Positions 6,800-14,288 of a stretch of DNA of 49,277 nucleotides are shown here, piece after piece (position 1 is the first letter of the stretch; each line of letters starts with the position of its first letter). The notes below the pieces were generated by a model. It had not been told where the DNA came from and did no database searches. It saw nothing but the letters and a program-made list of their open reading frames with translations. The stretch is from a virus. Made by a program: the position numbers and the translations under genes. The stretch is from the IMG/VR virus record IMGVR_UViG_3300025030_000154, positions 1 through 49,277 of that record, one strand, 5' to 3'.

Positions 6800-7483
6800 A
6801 TGAATGAAATCAAACGCGACATAGGCTCACGCCTCCTCCAAATAAGAAAAGAACTTGGTCTCACCCAGGAGGAGATGGGCAACCGGCTTGATAAGGGGAA
6901 GGGTTCTGTGTCTAAATACGAGAACGGCGACGCTGAGCCACCATATGAGACGCTTGAAAAATATGTAGAGATGTCGGGCAAGAGTTTTAACTGGGTATTT
7001 ACTGGCGTTCAGGAGGTTTTACACCGCGACACCCATCGCAACACTATCCATGCAGGTGAAGCGCAAGAGGGATATGTGTCTGTCCCCCGCTACGAGGTAT
7101 CTGCAAGCGCTGGGGGCGGAGCCGTTGTGGAGAGCGAGCAGGTTGTTGACTATTTAAAATTTAGCGTCAACTGGGTGCAGACTGCCCTAGGCGCTAACCC
7201 GAACCGACTCGCGTTGATCAGCGTTGTTGGCGACTCGATGAGCCCCACCTACAACGACGGGGACCTGATCCTGGTGGACACCTCGGAGGGGCGGCCGCGA
7301 AGCGATGCCGTCTATGTCATCCAGCACGACTCCTGTCTTTGGGTGAAGAGGCTGCATTTCCACTTTGACGGATCAATCGCAGTAATAAGCGACAATCCGC
7401 GCTATCCAGAGCAATCAATCACTGGAGAGGCGCTTGACCGGTTGCGTATAGTCGGAAGGGTTATGTGGCGCGGCGGCAGATAG
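6800..7483 (+). CDS. CI/LexA-type phage repressor (XRE + S24)
   Basis: A 227-residue repressor that should bind the adjacent operators and hold lysogeny. Residues about 8-58 form an XRE helix-turn-helix (LLQIRKELGLTQEEMGNRL...SVSKYENGD). Residues about 92-225 are an S24 self-cleavage domain with the Ala104-Gly105 cleavage bond, nucleophile Ser146 in GDSMSPT, and general base Lys183 in WVKRL. All three are present, so induction by RecA-stimulated self-cleavage is expected. There is no clear ribosome site before the ATG, which suggests leaderless translation as for lambda cI from PRM. Confidence 0.88.
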   Translation: MNEIKRDIGSRLLQIRKELGLTQEEMGNRLDKGKGSVSKYENGDAEPPYETLEKYVEMSGKSFNWVFTGVQEVLHRDTHRNTIHAGEAQEGYVSVPRYEVSASAGGGAVVESEQVVDYLKFSVNWVQTALGANPNRLALISVVGDSMSPTYNDGDLILVDTSEGRPRSDAVYVIQHDSCLWVKRLHFHFDGSIAVISDNPRYPEQSITGEALDRLRIVGRVMWRGGR

Positions 7484-7498
7484 GTGAGGTGGCCATTG

Positions 7499-8155
7499 AT
7501 GAAGATTGTAGGAGGGATTGTGAAACGATTACTGGCGGTGCTTCTAATACTTTGCTTTTGTGGGTGCGCTCCGGTGAAACCCAACCTGACAAGAGCAGAC
7601 TGGCTGAATATGTCCACCCATACCTTTAAAAAAACCAACGTCAACGATGTCCTGACACTTGGAGAGCGGGTTTTGCTCCTCGCTGACCCGAGTGACGTGC
7701 AGACCTATCACCTGCAGAATAAGATGGTGGGGAGTAGGAGGTACCTGGTTTACATGGTGATAGCCGCATCGTTTGGAAGTTACAACTTCGACCTCACGGC
7801 AATACAAAAAGGGGAAGATGTTGAGTCCACCCTTTTCATAGGCCATTCGGCACAACCGGTCATGCCCATGGTGACGGGCGGAGAGGGTGGAATTGGCGCC
7901 ACAGCGGGGGCCGGAATCGCTAATATTGGCAGCCCTATCCCACATAAAGACACCTACCAACTATTTTTCTCCAGGATCGAGTCTATGCTGAACGGTTCCG
8001 AGTGGAAAACATGTGATGAAGTAAGGGAGAATACAAAGAATATGTACTCTGAAGCATTATGTACGCTTGCTGACGACAATATCCCAGAGGGTGCCAAGTT
8101 GAGCAAAAGAGCAGCGGAGTTGTATGCTGCAAAGAAAACAGCACAAATCCGTTAA
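7499..8155 (+). CDS. Putative lipoprotein, lysogenic conversion candidate
   Basis: A 218-residue protein with a basic start and hydrophobic signal (RLLAVLLILCFCGCAP). The Cys of FCGC at about residue 24 fits a lipobox, so export and lipidation are likely. The mature part has no recognised domain; it contains a Gly-rich TGGEGGIGATAGAGIANIG stretch near residue 130. The start at 7499 follows GGTGAGGTGG. It sits directly after the repressor and before the integrase, where genes expressed by the prophage usually lie, so a surface or superinfection-exclusion role is plausible. Confidence 0.55.
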   Translation: MKIVGGIVKRLLAVLLILCFCGCAPVKPNLTRADWLNMSTHTFKKTNVNDVLTLGERVLLLADPSDVQTYHLQNKMVGSRRYLVYMVIAASFGSYNFDLTAIQKGEDVESTLFIGHSAQPVMPMVTGGEGGIGATAGAGIANIGSPIPHKDTYQLFFSRIESMLNGSEWKTCDEVRENTKNMYSEALCTLADDNIPEGAKLSKRAAELYAAKKTAQIR

Positions 8156-9293
8156 GAAATCTATGTCAATCCGACCCTATAAAGATAAAGAGACCGGGCT
8201 GATCGTCCCGGGCAAGTTCATCATCGAGTACTACCCCCAGGGACGCAAGGGCGCACAGGTGCGGCAGACGGTGAGCGGACTCACCTTGGCCCAGGCGCAG
8301 GCCATGGAGCTGCAGCTGCGCCGGCAGTACGCGCCCGAGGTGAAGCACGATCCTAAGGTGATCGACGTGGTCCCGGACTGGCTCAAGGATGCCTCGCTGG
8401 AATACGCACCCACCACCATGACCGACATCGGCTACGCGCTCAAGAAGCTCCTGGAGCACTTCGGCCAGTGGAAACTCTCCCGGCTCAACCTGGAGCTCTT
8501 CCAGGCTTACATGCGCAAGCGCATGACCGACACTTGGCGCCCCGTGGTCCACAACCCTGACCCGGAAAAGACCTACGCGCCGGCGAAGCCGATCGGGAAG
8601 CGGCGCATCAACACCGAACTGAAATACATGGGGCTCTTCATCAAGTACTGCGTCAAAAAGCACCACATGCTGCCGCTGCCGTTCCAGATCCCCAAGTTCC
8701 AGAAGCTCCCGAAAACCCAGAAGGTGCTCCCGTCCATGAGCGAGGTGGACTCCCTGCTTCTCCACTGCCACGCGGACGCGCGCCTGGCCGTGCTGCTGTA
8801 CCACGACGTGGGCCTGCGCAAGACCGAGGCGCTTACCCTGCGCGCCGAGAACGTGCTCCTCGATGACGACGTGATGCTGGTGAAAGGGAAGGGGGACAAG
8901 GAGCGCTTCGTGCCGATCGTGTCCGAGCAGCTGCGCGGCGAGCTGGAGAAGAGGTTAGAGGCGAGGAATGAAGGCTATGTCCTGATCAGCCCCCGGACGG
9001 GAGGTCCTTACAAAGACCTGAGGAAGGCAATAGAAGGTGCGGCGGAAAGGGCGGGCATCAGCAAGAATATCTACAACCATCTTTTCCGGCATGCCAACGC
9101 CACCAACCTCCTTGAGGCCGGCGCCGACCTGGAGACCGTGCAGCACAACCTGGGGCACGCCGACATCAAGACCACCCAGATCTACCTGCACACCAAGCTG
9201 CAGCACCGGATAAAGGAAAGCCGGAAGTTGGAAAAATACCGGCAGGAGCAAAAGACCAGGCGCAACGTAAATATAAAATCTAACAACGGTTAG
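8124..9293 (+). CDS. Tyrosine integrase (tRNA-site type)
   Basis: A 389-residue site-specific recombinase, the main phage integrase. The catalytic set is visible: Arg232 (VGLRKTE), Lys256 in GKGDKERF, His319 and Arg322 (HLFRH), His345 (LGHAD) and nucleophile Tyr354 (QIYLH). The N-terminal part has an arm-type/core-binding layout. The first ATG at 8124 overlaps the lipoprotein gene; a second at 8163 (MSIRPYKDK) is equally possible because neither has a good ribosome site. It stands 2 kb from attP with accessory genes between. Confidence 0.88.
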   Translation: MLQRKQHKSVKKSMSIRPYKDKETGLIVPGKFIIEYYPQGRKGAQVRQTVSGLTLAQAQAMELQLRRQYAPEVKHDPKVIDVVPDWLKDASLEYAPTTMTDIGYALKKLLEHFGQWKLSRLNLELFQAYMRKRMTDTWRPVVHNPDPEKTYAPAKPIGKRRINTELKYMGLFIKYCVKKHHMLPLPFQIPKFQKLPKTQKVLPSMSEVDSLLLHCHADARLAVLLYHDVGLRKTEALTLRAENVLLDDDVMLVKGKGDKERFVPIVSEQLRGELEKRLEARNEGYVLISPRTGGPYKDLRKAIEGAAERAGISKNIYNHLFRHANATNLLEAGADLETVQHNLGHADIKTTQIYLHTKLQHRIKESRKLEKYRQEQKTRRNVNIKSNNG

Positions 9294-9309
9294 CAAAGGA
9301 GAACTTCAG

Positions 9310-9528
9310 ATGGCAATACTCCCACAGTCGGTTGAAAGGTTGGCGCACATTGGAGCTAATGTTGAAATTTCGAGTGAAGCTGGGTACCTACCCGCCTCCA
9401 TTGAAAAAATACTCCACATTGCCGTTGGCAGGGGATCACACGTTACAATTCATGCAGGCCGGTATCTCCCAGATACTCTTGAACGCTTTGCACAGATTGG
9501 GCGGGGAAATGTAACTATAAAGGTTTAA
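9310..9528 (+). CDS. Small internally repeated protein (72 aa)
   Basis: The protein is built from three similar units of about 23 residues: LPQSVERLAHIG + VEIS, LPASIEKILHIA + VTIH, and LPDTLERFAQIG + VTIKV, joined by an aromatic AGYLP / AGRYLP turn. This is a helix-plus-strand solenoid pattern. A ribosome site AAAGGAG precedes the ATG. The gene follows the integrase closely and may share its transcript. Function is unknown; its position by attP suggests a moron. Confidence 0.5.
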   Translation: MAILPQSVERLAHIGANVEISSEAGYLPASIEKILHIAVGRGSHVTIHAGRYLPDTLERFAQIGRGNVTIKV

Positions 9529-9585
9529 GCCAAATAGGCGCCAGCCAAAGAGTAGGGTGACAATGGATAAATATAGGAGTTTTAG

Positions 9586-10533
9586 ATGGCTCTGATGGTT
9601 CGCGGTTCCGCTTTTTATTTTGGCGATGCAGTCGCTTCAGATAACGCGTCATTACCTCTTTTTTATCGATGGGTGAAAGGGAGGGGGACCGAAGCGCAGT
9701 GGCCATTTGTTGTGCGCGAAGGTGAGGTTGAAATAAAGCGGAATCTTTTCTGCGATATCAATGCTACCCATTTTTATGGCATCTTTCTGTCTGCAAGAAA
9801 TGCGGAGTTTCAGCATTACGTCCGTAGAGATGGTAATCGTGTCATCGTTGAAGCAAGAGCAACAAACGGCAACCCACCGGTAGAGATGAACTTTTTCGCC
9901 ATCCGTCTTGATAGTAATGCCGGCTTATTTTCGCACTACCTTGGATCTTATCGGTTCCAGTCGTTCTTAAAGGATCTCTGGGCAACCTATCGCCGATTTG
10001 TGGAAATAACTAAGGCTGAGGAACTCGCTCAGTTAGCCGGTGGAGATCTTGATGTTGTCGATAGGCAATATTCTATACGGGGGAAATGTAATCACGGGCC
10101 ATTATATGCGCCTGGCACATTTGAGAACCTCGTTGAACGCCTTACTTCAATATCCAAAGTCAGTATGTCGACTTACGAGGTAGATGGAGAAGCGGATAGA
10201 GCCGTAAGTCCCAACTTAAGGTCATTACACAAGGAATATCGGCTGACTGAAGTTCCAATGAACAATGAATCTAAAGGTTGGCTTAGCAGAATAAGGGCGG
10301 AAACCCTCCGTACGTTGGCTTCAGGAAGAACAGTGTATAATGGCAGCGTAACGGGTGAGGATGCTAACGGATTGCAATTAACTATAGATTTTGAGAATAC
10401 CCTTGAAGACTATTTAGAGTTCCAGTATGATGATATAGGTACATTTGAGGTGAACAATATTTTGAATCACGAAATTATTCGTGAAATCATTACAAAGATG
10501 CAAGATGGCATCCTCTTCAGACCAATGGGGTAA
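9586..10533 (+). CDS. RexA-like or Kiwa-like defence protein candidate
   Basis: A 315-residue soluble protein, AT-rich compared with the late genes, with a GGAG ribosome site. It has a beta-rich N-terminal part (FYGIFLSARNAEFQHYV...), a middle segment with GLFSHYLGSYRFQSFLKDLW (about residues 112-131), and a helical C-terminus. No catalytic motif is obvious. Three nucleotides after it comes a four-helix membrane protein. A soluble protein followed by a polytopic membrane protein at the lysogeny end of a temperate phage is the layout of lambda RexA-RexB and of KwaB/KwaA-type units. Homology to either is not proven from what I can see. Confidence 0.4.
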   Translation: MALMVRGSAFYFGDAVASDNASLPLFYRWVKGRGTEAQWPFVVREGEVEIKRNLFCDINATHFYGIFLSARNAEFQHYVRRDGNRVIVEARATNGNPPVEMNFFAIRLDSNAGLFSHYLGSYRFQSFLKDLWATYRRFVEITKAEELAQLAGGDLDVVDRQYSIRGKCNHGPLYAPGTFENLVERLTSISKVSMSTYEVDGEADRAVSPNLRSLHKEYRLTEVPMNNESKGWLSRIRAETLRTLASGRTVYNGSVTGEDANGLQLTIDFENTLEDYLEFQYDDIGTFEVNNILNHEIIREIITKMQDGILFRPMG

Positions 10534-10536
10534 AAA

Positions 10537-11175
10537 ATGATTTTCCTGGGGACAAAAAAAAGACGATATGTATTTATGACCCTCGTCTTTTTTTGTTTCA
10601 TGTCTACAACCTTTAAGACGTTTTCTGAGCTTAGACTTAGCTTAGACTCCATCTTCTCAGGGTTGTTGGCGCTTACAGGGTTCGTCTTTACTGCCAGAAC
10701 TTTTATAACCTTCAAACTAAACGATATGATTTACGGTAATCCTGAATACCGTATTTATGTAGAAAAGTTAAAGAAAGAGGGTGCGTATAAGCGAGAGCTT
10801 TATGATCCACTGAAAACAGTAGATGGAAACTTAGGTACTGCTACATACATGTGCTTATGGGCAACTATCCTGTTTATCATCGTTGCATTCTTTCCAAAGC
10901 CTATCACCCAAGACCTTGGCAATAGACTCAAAGCTGACTTTGTACATGAAGTCTTAGGCAATCTTTATCTCACCGAGTTCATCTCTCCAAAATATTTGCT
11001 TCCGTTAGCCTATAAACTTTTCACAGATGCAACCATGGTGTACTTCGGGTTTTGTCTCTATCAAATGGTAATAACTGCAAAATCTCTCCATAAAAATATA
11101 TCTGATATCGTTGCCCGTTGGGAAGCTGAGTATAATGAAACTCCAAAAGTGCCGCAAGAGCCGCCTGAGAGGTAG
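10537..11175 (+). CDS. Four-helix membrane protein, partner of the preceding gene
   Basis: A 212-residue protein with four hydrophobic segments: about residues 12-27 (YVFMTLVFFCFMSTTF), 36-55 (LDSIFSGLLALTGFVFTART), 103-122 (YMCLWATILFIIVAFF) and 165-182 (TMVYFGFCLYQMVI). A charged loop lies between helices 2 and 3, and a Pro/Glu-rich tail ends the protein. It starts 3 nt after the previous stop, so the pair is one translational unit. The helix count matches RexB-like ion-channel partners and KwaA-like proteins; the match is architectural only. Confidence 0.45.
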   Translation: MIFLGTKKRRYVFMTLVFFCFMSTTFKTFSELRLSLDSIFSGLLALTGFVFTARTFITFKLNDMIYGNPEYRIYVEKLKKEGAYKRELYDPLKTVDGNLGTATYMCLWATILFIIVAFFPKPITQDLGNRLKADFVHEVLGNLYLTEFISPKYLLPLAYKLFTDATMVYFGFCLYQMVITAKSLHKNISDIVARWEAEYNETPKVPQEPPER

Positions 11176-11302
11176 CCTCAGATTACATTTACGGCCGGGG
11201 TGAAAGCCATGTCCCAGACGCAAAAGACGCTAACCAAGGAATGGAATTAGTCATAATTGTTAATAAAAGCGGTAGCTTATCCTTAAAGACAACGCCCTGG
11301 GG

Positions 11303-11341
11303 GTCTAGTGGTCGCAAGTTCGAATCTTGTCGCACCGACCA
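11303..11341 (+). other. attP core: 3' end of a tRNA gene (probable tRNA-Pro)
   Basis: The T stem GCAAG, loop TTCGAAT and return strand CTTGT (11314-11330) are followed by a 7-nt acceptor strand CGCACCG, discriminator A and CCA (to 11341). The implied first pair C1-G72 with A73 is typical of tRNA-Pro. No D arm or anticodon arm lies upstream, so it is a fragment that restores the host gene on integration, not a working tRNA. Confidence 0.8.
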
Positions 11342-11345
11342 AATA

Positions 11346-11389
11346 ACAGGGGGTTACGGGTTGTCCGTGGCCCCCTGTAAATCTTTTTA
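11346..11389. terminator. Strong hairpin terminator beside attP
   Basis: ACAGGGGG (11346-11353) pairs perfectly with CCCCCTGT (11371-11378), with a second inner stem ACGG/CCGT, then AAATCTTTTT. It probably came with the tRNA 3' region, and it would stop rightward transcription from the integrase arm before the convergent tail genes. Confidence 0.75.
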
Positions 11390-11446
11390 CTCCTTACAAT
11401 TCCCTACATCCCCGATCGCAGTATAAAGATTGCTCCCCTCCCTTTC

Positions 11447-12256
11447 TTAGTAAAAGTCCTTCAGGAAATTTGAAAGTGTCGCCGCGTTAGCATCCGTTGC
11501 CGACAGCCCACGAATGAGGACAGCAGCGCCGAGAGTTGCATTGGTGCTGGCCCCGGCGATGATGTTTGCCCAGAGGGAAGCAGCCAGTTTTTTGCTGGTG
11601 TACGCCGAGGTTCCACTCAGAACCCCGTTGACGTAGATGGAGCCACTTACGCCCGTCGCAAGAAAAGCGTTGCCGTCCATCGCCACAGCGGGAACGGAGC
11701 TAAGAGTCTGGACAAGCGAACTGGTGTCGTTCCGCATGTAGCCGTAGGTAGTGTCCGAAGTGTCGTTGTAAATGATCTGAGCGACGGTCTCTGTTGAGCT
11801 GAATACCTGATTAGGATTCAGCGCCATGAGTGTTACATTGCCCGGAGCACCTACCGCGGCCGCACCAGCCAAGATGCAGCGGCTATTGATCGGGATCGCC
11901 GCGGCCGGCTGTATCTTCTGCCCGTTGGAGGTTTGCGCGGTGACAAACGAGTAGGTTGTGGTGTCTTTGGTGACAGTTCCGGCGGTCACCAAGGCGTCAC
12001 CGCCGTCATTGGCAGGATTGAAAAATTTGGTGATCGCGCCGGCGTTTTCGGCAATGCCGAACTCTGCCCCGTAGACAAAGCAATCGGCCAAGTCGAATCC
12101 CGCGTACATCAGGAAACTCAGCAGTTCCTGACATCTGACCTCGCTGGGGATGGTGCCACCGCCGGCCAGTACACGAGCCTTATGTGCTGCGAATGCCGCG
12201 TAATGCGGCAGCAGTTCACCGCTAAACGTCTTGTCCGATTTCAATTTCAAGCCCAT
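11447..12256 (-). CDS. Tail-fibre accessory or receptor-region protein
   Basis: A 269-residue Ala/Gly/Ser/Thr-rich protein with a beta-rich C-terminal half (VYVNGVLSGTSAYTSKKLAAS, AVLIRGLSATDAN). The N-terminus contains KTFSGELLPHYAAFAAHKARVL. It is the last late gene, directly after the sialidase-like fibre, the slot in lambda-like phages for fibre subunits or tip adhesins. No family is recognised with certainty. An AAGGAG site precedes the start. Confidence 0.5.
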   Translation of the reverse strand: MGLKLKSDKTFSGELLPHYAAFAAHKARVLAGGGTIPSEVRCQELLSFLMYAGFDLADCFVYGAEFGIAENAGAITKFFNPANDGGDALVTAGTVTKDTTTYSFVTAQTSNGQKIQPAAAIPINSRCILAGAAAVGAPGNVTLMALNPNQVFSSTETVAQIIYNDTSDTTYGYMRNDTSSLVQTLSSVPAVAMDGNAFLATGVSGSIYVNGVLSGTSAYTSKKLAASLWANIIAGASTNATLGAAVLIRGLSATDANAATLSNFLKDFY

Positions 12257-12268
12257 GTAGTTCTCCTT

Positions 12269-14275
12269 TTAGAAACTCGCTGTGAGATTAATAATGTTGA
12301 GGGTGATTGTGCTGTAATTGGCAGTGCTCTCGTAGAGGACGCCATACCGGTCTTGGGTAAAAACCTCAATGTCCGAATATGCTGCGACCCCCGCCGTGAC
12401 TTCAAATTTGTGGTTGAAGTTGACGCCGTCGTAACTCGACCACAGGTGCAGGTGAGTTCTGGATCTTGTCAGGCCCTCCCCGATCGGCGCGGAAAAGAGG
12501 AATTTAGGAACGGCAGTCTTCACGTCATACGATGGGTTTATGATCGAGTGCTGGCACAACACAGACTCAATCCCTACTGCTCCTGAGTCCGAAGATTCAT
12601 GCCTGTAAAACGTGGTACCCCCGTCCTTGGAATAGGAAAGCCCCTTCCGGTAATCGAGCCCGTCCAGCCGTTGATACAGTATCACCTCCCCCCCCGCCAG
12701 GCTTTCGACGGGATAGCACTCGGAACTGCGCGGAATGGGGGAAACGGCGCCATAGGTTATGGTGTCGCCCCCATCGTCGGAGTACAGCAGAGCGGACTTC
12801 GCGGAGAGTGTGCTTCCGGGGTAAGTTGAATCCGCCGTCCAGAGGGGAATGATGATCCTCCCGGCGTGCGCGCCCCCCTTCAACTGGATCGCCTTGCCGG
12901 GTCCGGGGGCCATGCAATAGCGACGGTCCGCCGGGGTAGCTGCCGTTTGATCCTCGGCGACACTCCACGTTGTGCCCTGGTCATCGGAGTATTGCCGCAT
13001 GAATTTGACATCGGTGTTGTCCGTGTAGCGGCTGAGATACCACACCACGACGCGGCCGGCATGAGCCCCGCTCCGTATGTATATGGCGCACGGGTTGATT
13101 TTGGAGAGGGCGGGGTCTCCGGCGACGCCTTGGGCAATGACTGTTATCGCCCCAAGTGTGACGGAATTGGCAGCGGGGTCATAGGTTATGCGGCGGCAGA
13201 CGATATCCATTCGAGCGAAGTCGTCGGTCGAGTCGCGGCGTTCGCAGATGGCGAGGTACACGGTCGCTGTGATCCTCACCAAAACCGGCGCTCTAAAAAC
13301 GGGAGCACCGTCTGCTACAGAGTCAAAGATAGTGAAGGCGGTGTTTTCCGCGCTCCCCACGGCAAGCCGAGCGTCCATGTGCTCATAAAGGAGCGCATGA
13401 GGGGGCGTTTGTGACGGAGCGGTTTCCACCACTTTGCCCACGACAAGAGCCCCATCAGCCGTCAGCGTCAACGCCACGTTTCCGGCCGCGTCCTCTACTC
13501 TGAACAGGTCCGTAGTGGCATCCAGTACCGGGGCTGTTTCCTCCAGATCCGCGACGGTTGACTGAACTGACTGATCAAGCCCGGATATGAAAACTCCTCC
13601 ATCCGCGCGAACCTCGAAGAATGGAACATCCGCACTGTCCGTCATCAAAAGGAGGCTGCTGGTGCCCGTTTCCTTTGACACGACCCCCTTCATCGGTGCA
13701 AGGTCCTGCTCGACTATGGCGATGCGGTCAAAGGACGACTGCTCCCACGATCCCGCGCCGGAAGCCCCGATTTTGCGGTAAGTGCCGTTGTTGGCGGGCA
13801 GGGGGTCGTTGGTAACAAGCCCTGCAGTTTTTTCAGGGTAAGCAAGATCTGCGAACAACAGCGACTGGGTAGCATAGGCAACAAGGGATGAACTCTGCCC
13901 CACCTCTACCGCGCCGACCCTGAGACCAAACGAGTCAAGTGCCTCCTGTTGATCAGCGACTATTGCAGCAGTCGTTGCTGCGCTAATGCTCGCCAGATCG
14001 GCATACCCCGCAGCCTCCGCTGCGCTGACACTGGCAGACTCGGACAACGCCACGACACCTTCCATGCTGGGCATATCGACCCGAAGTGCCCAGGTGACGC
14101 CGTTGACCGGAATGGCGCCCACGTTCGGTTTTTGGGCCCGGTAGGTGAATTCGCCATAGTCTACGACGTCTCCCGGGGCATAGTTGACCGAGTTGTCCCA
14201 CTCTCCGCGGTAATTAAAGTTGTACCGGTCGTCAAAAATCTTATACAGGACGTCCGTCGGCAAAACACCAGGCAT
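12269..14275 (-). CDS. Tail fibre with sialidase-type (BNR) domain
   Basis: A 668-residue host-contact protein. Residues about 22-65 (YRGEWDNSVNYAPGDVVDYGEFTYRA) resemble a CBM5/12-type carbohydrate-binding module. About 70-300 is a fibre-like shaft. About 300-660 has a six-bladed-propeller sialidase look: FRAP at 327 in place of the usual RIP motif, and Asp boxes near 429 (YSDDQGTTW), 498 (YSDDGGDTI), 548 (YSKDGGTTF) and a degenerate one near 614. It probably binds or trims a surface glycan at adsorption. Catalytic activity is not proven, because the Arg triad cannot be checked by eye. Confidence 0.72.
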   Translation of the reverse strand: MPGVLPTDVLYKIFDDRYNFNYRGEWDNSVNYAPGDVVDYGEFTYRAQKPNVGAIPVNGVTWALRVDMPSMEGVVALSESASVSAAEAAGYADLASISAATTAAIVADQQEALDSFGLRVGAVEVGQSSSLVAYATQSLLFADLAYPEKTAGLVTNDPLPANNGTYRKIGASGAGSWEQSSFDRIAIVEQDLAPMKGVVSKETGTSSLLLMTDSADVPFFEVRADGGVFISGLDQSVQSTVADLEETAPVLDATTDLFRVEDAAGNVALTLTADGALVVGKVVETAPSQTPPHALLYEHMDARLAVGSAENTAFTIFDSVADGAPVFRAPVLVRITATVYLAICERRDSTDDFARMDIVCRRITYDPAANSVTLGAITVIAQGVAGDPALSKINPCAIYIRSGAHAGRVVVWYLSRYTDNTDVKFMRQYSDDQGTTWSVAEDQTAATPADRRYCMAPGPGKAIQLKGGAHAGRIIIPLWTADSTYPGSTLSAKSALLYSDDGGDTITYGAVSPIPRSSECYPVESLAGGEVILYQRLDGLDYRKGLSYSKDGGTTFYRHESSDSGAVGIESVLCQHSIINPSYDVKTAVPKFLFSAPIGEGLTRSRTHLHLWSSYDGVNFNHKFEVTAGVAAYSDIEVFTQDRYGVLYESTANYSTITLNIINLTASF

Positions 14276-14288
14276 AATCTCTCTCCTC

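Noticed and set aside
11230-11341. A complete tRNA gene
   Set aside because: Only the T arm and acceptor 3' strand are present; upstream sequence has no D or anticodon arm. It is an attachment fragment.
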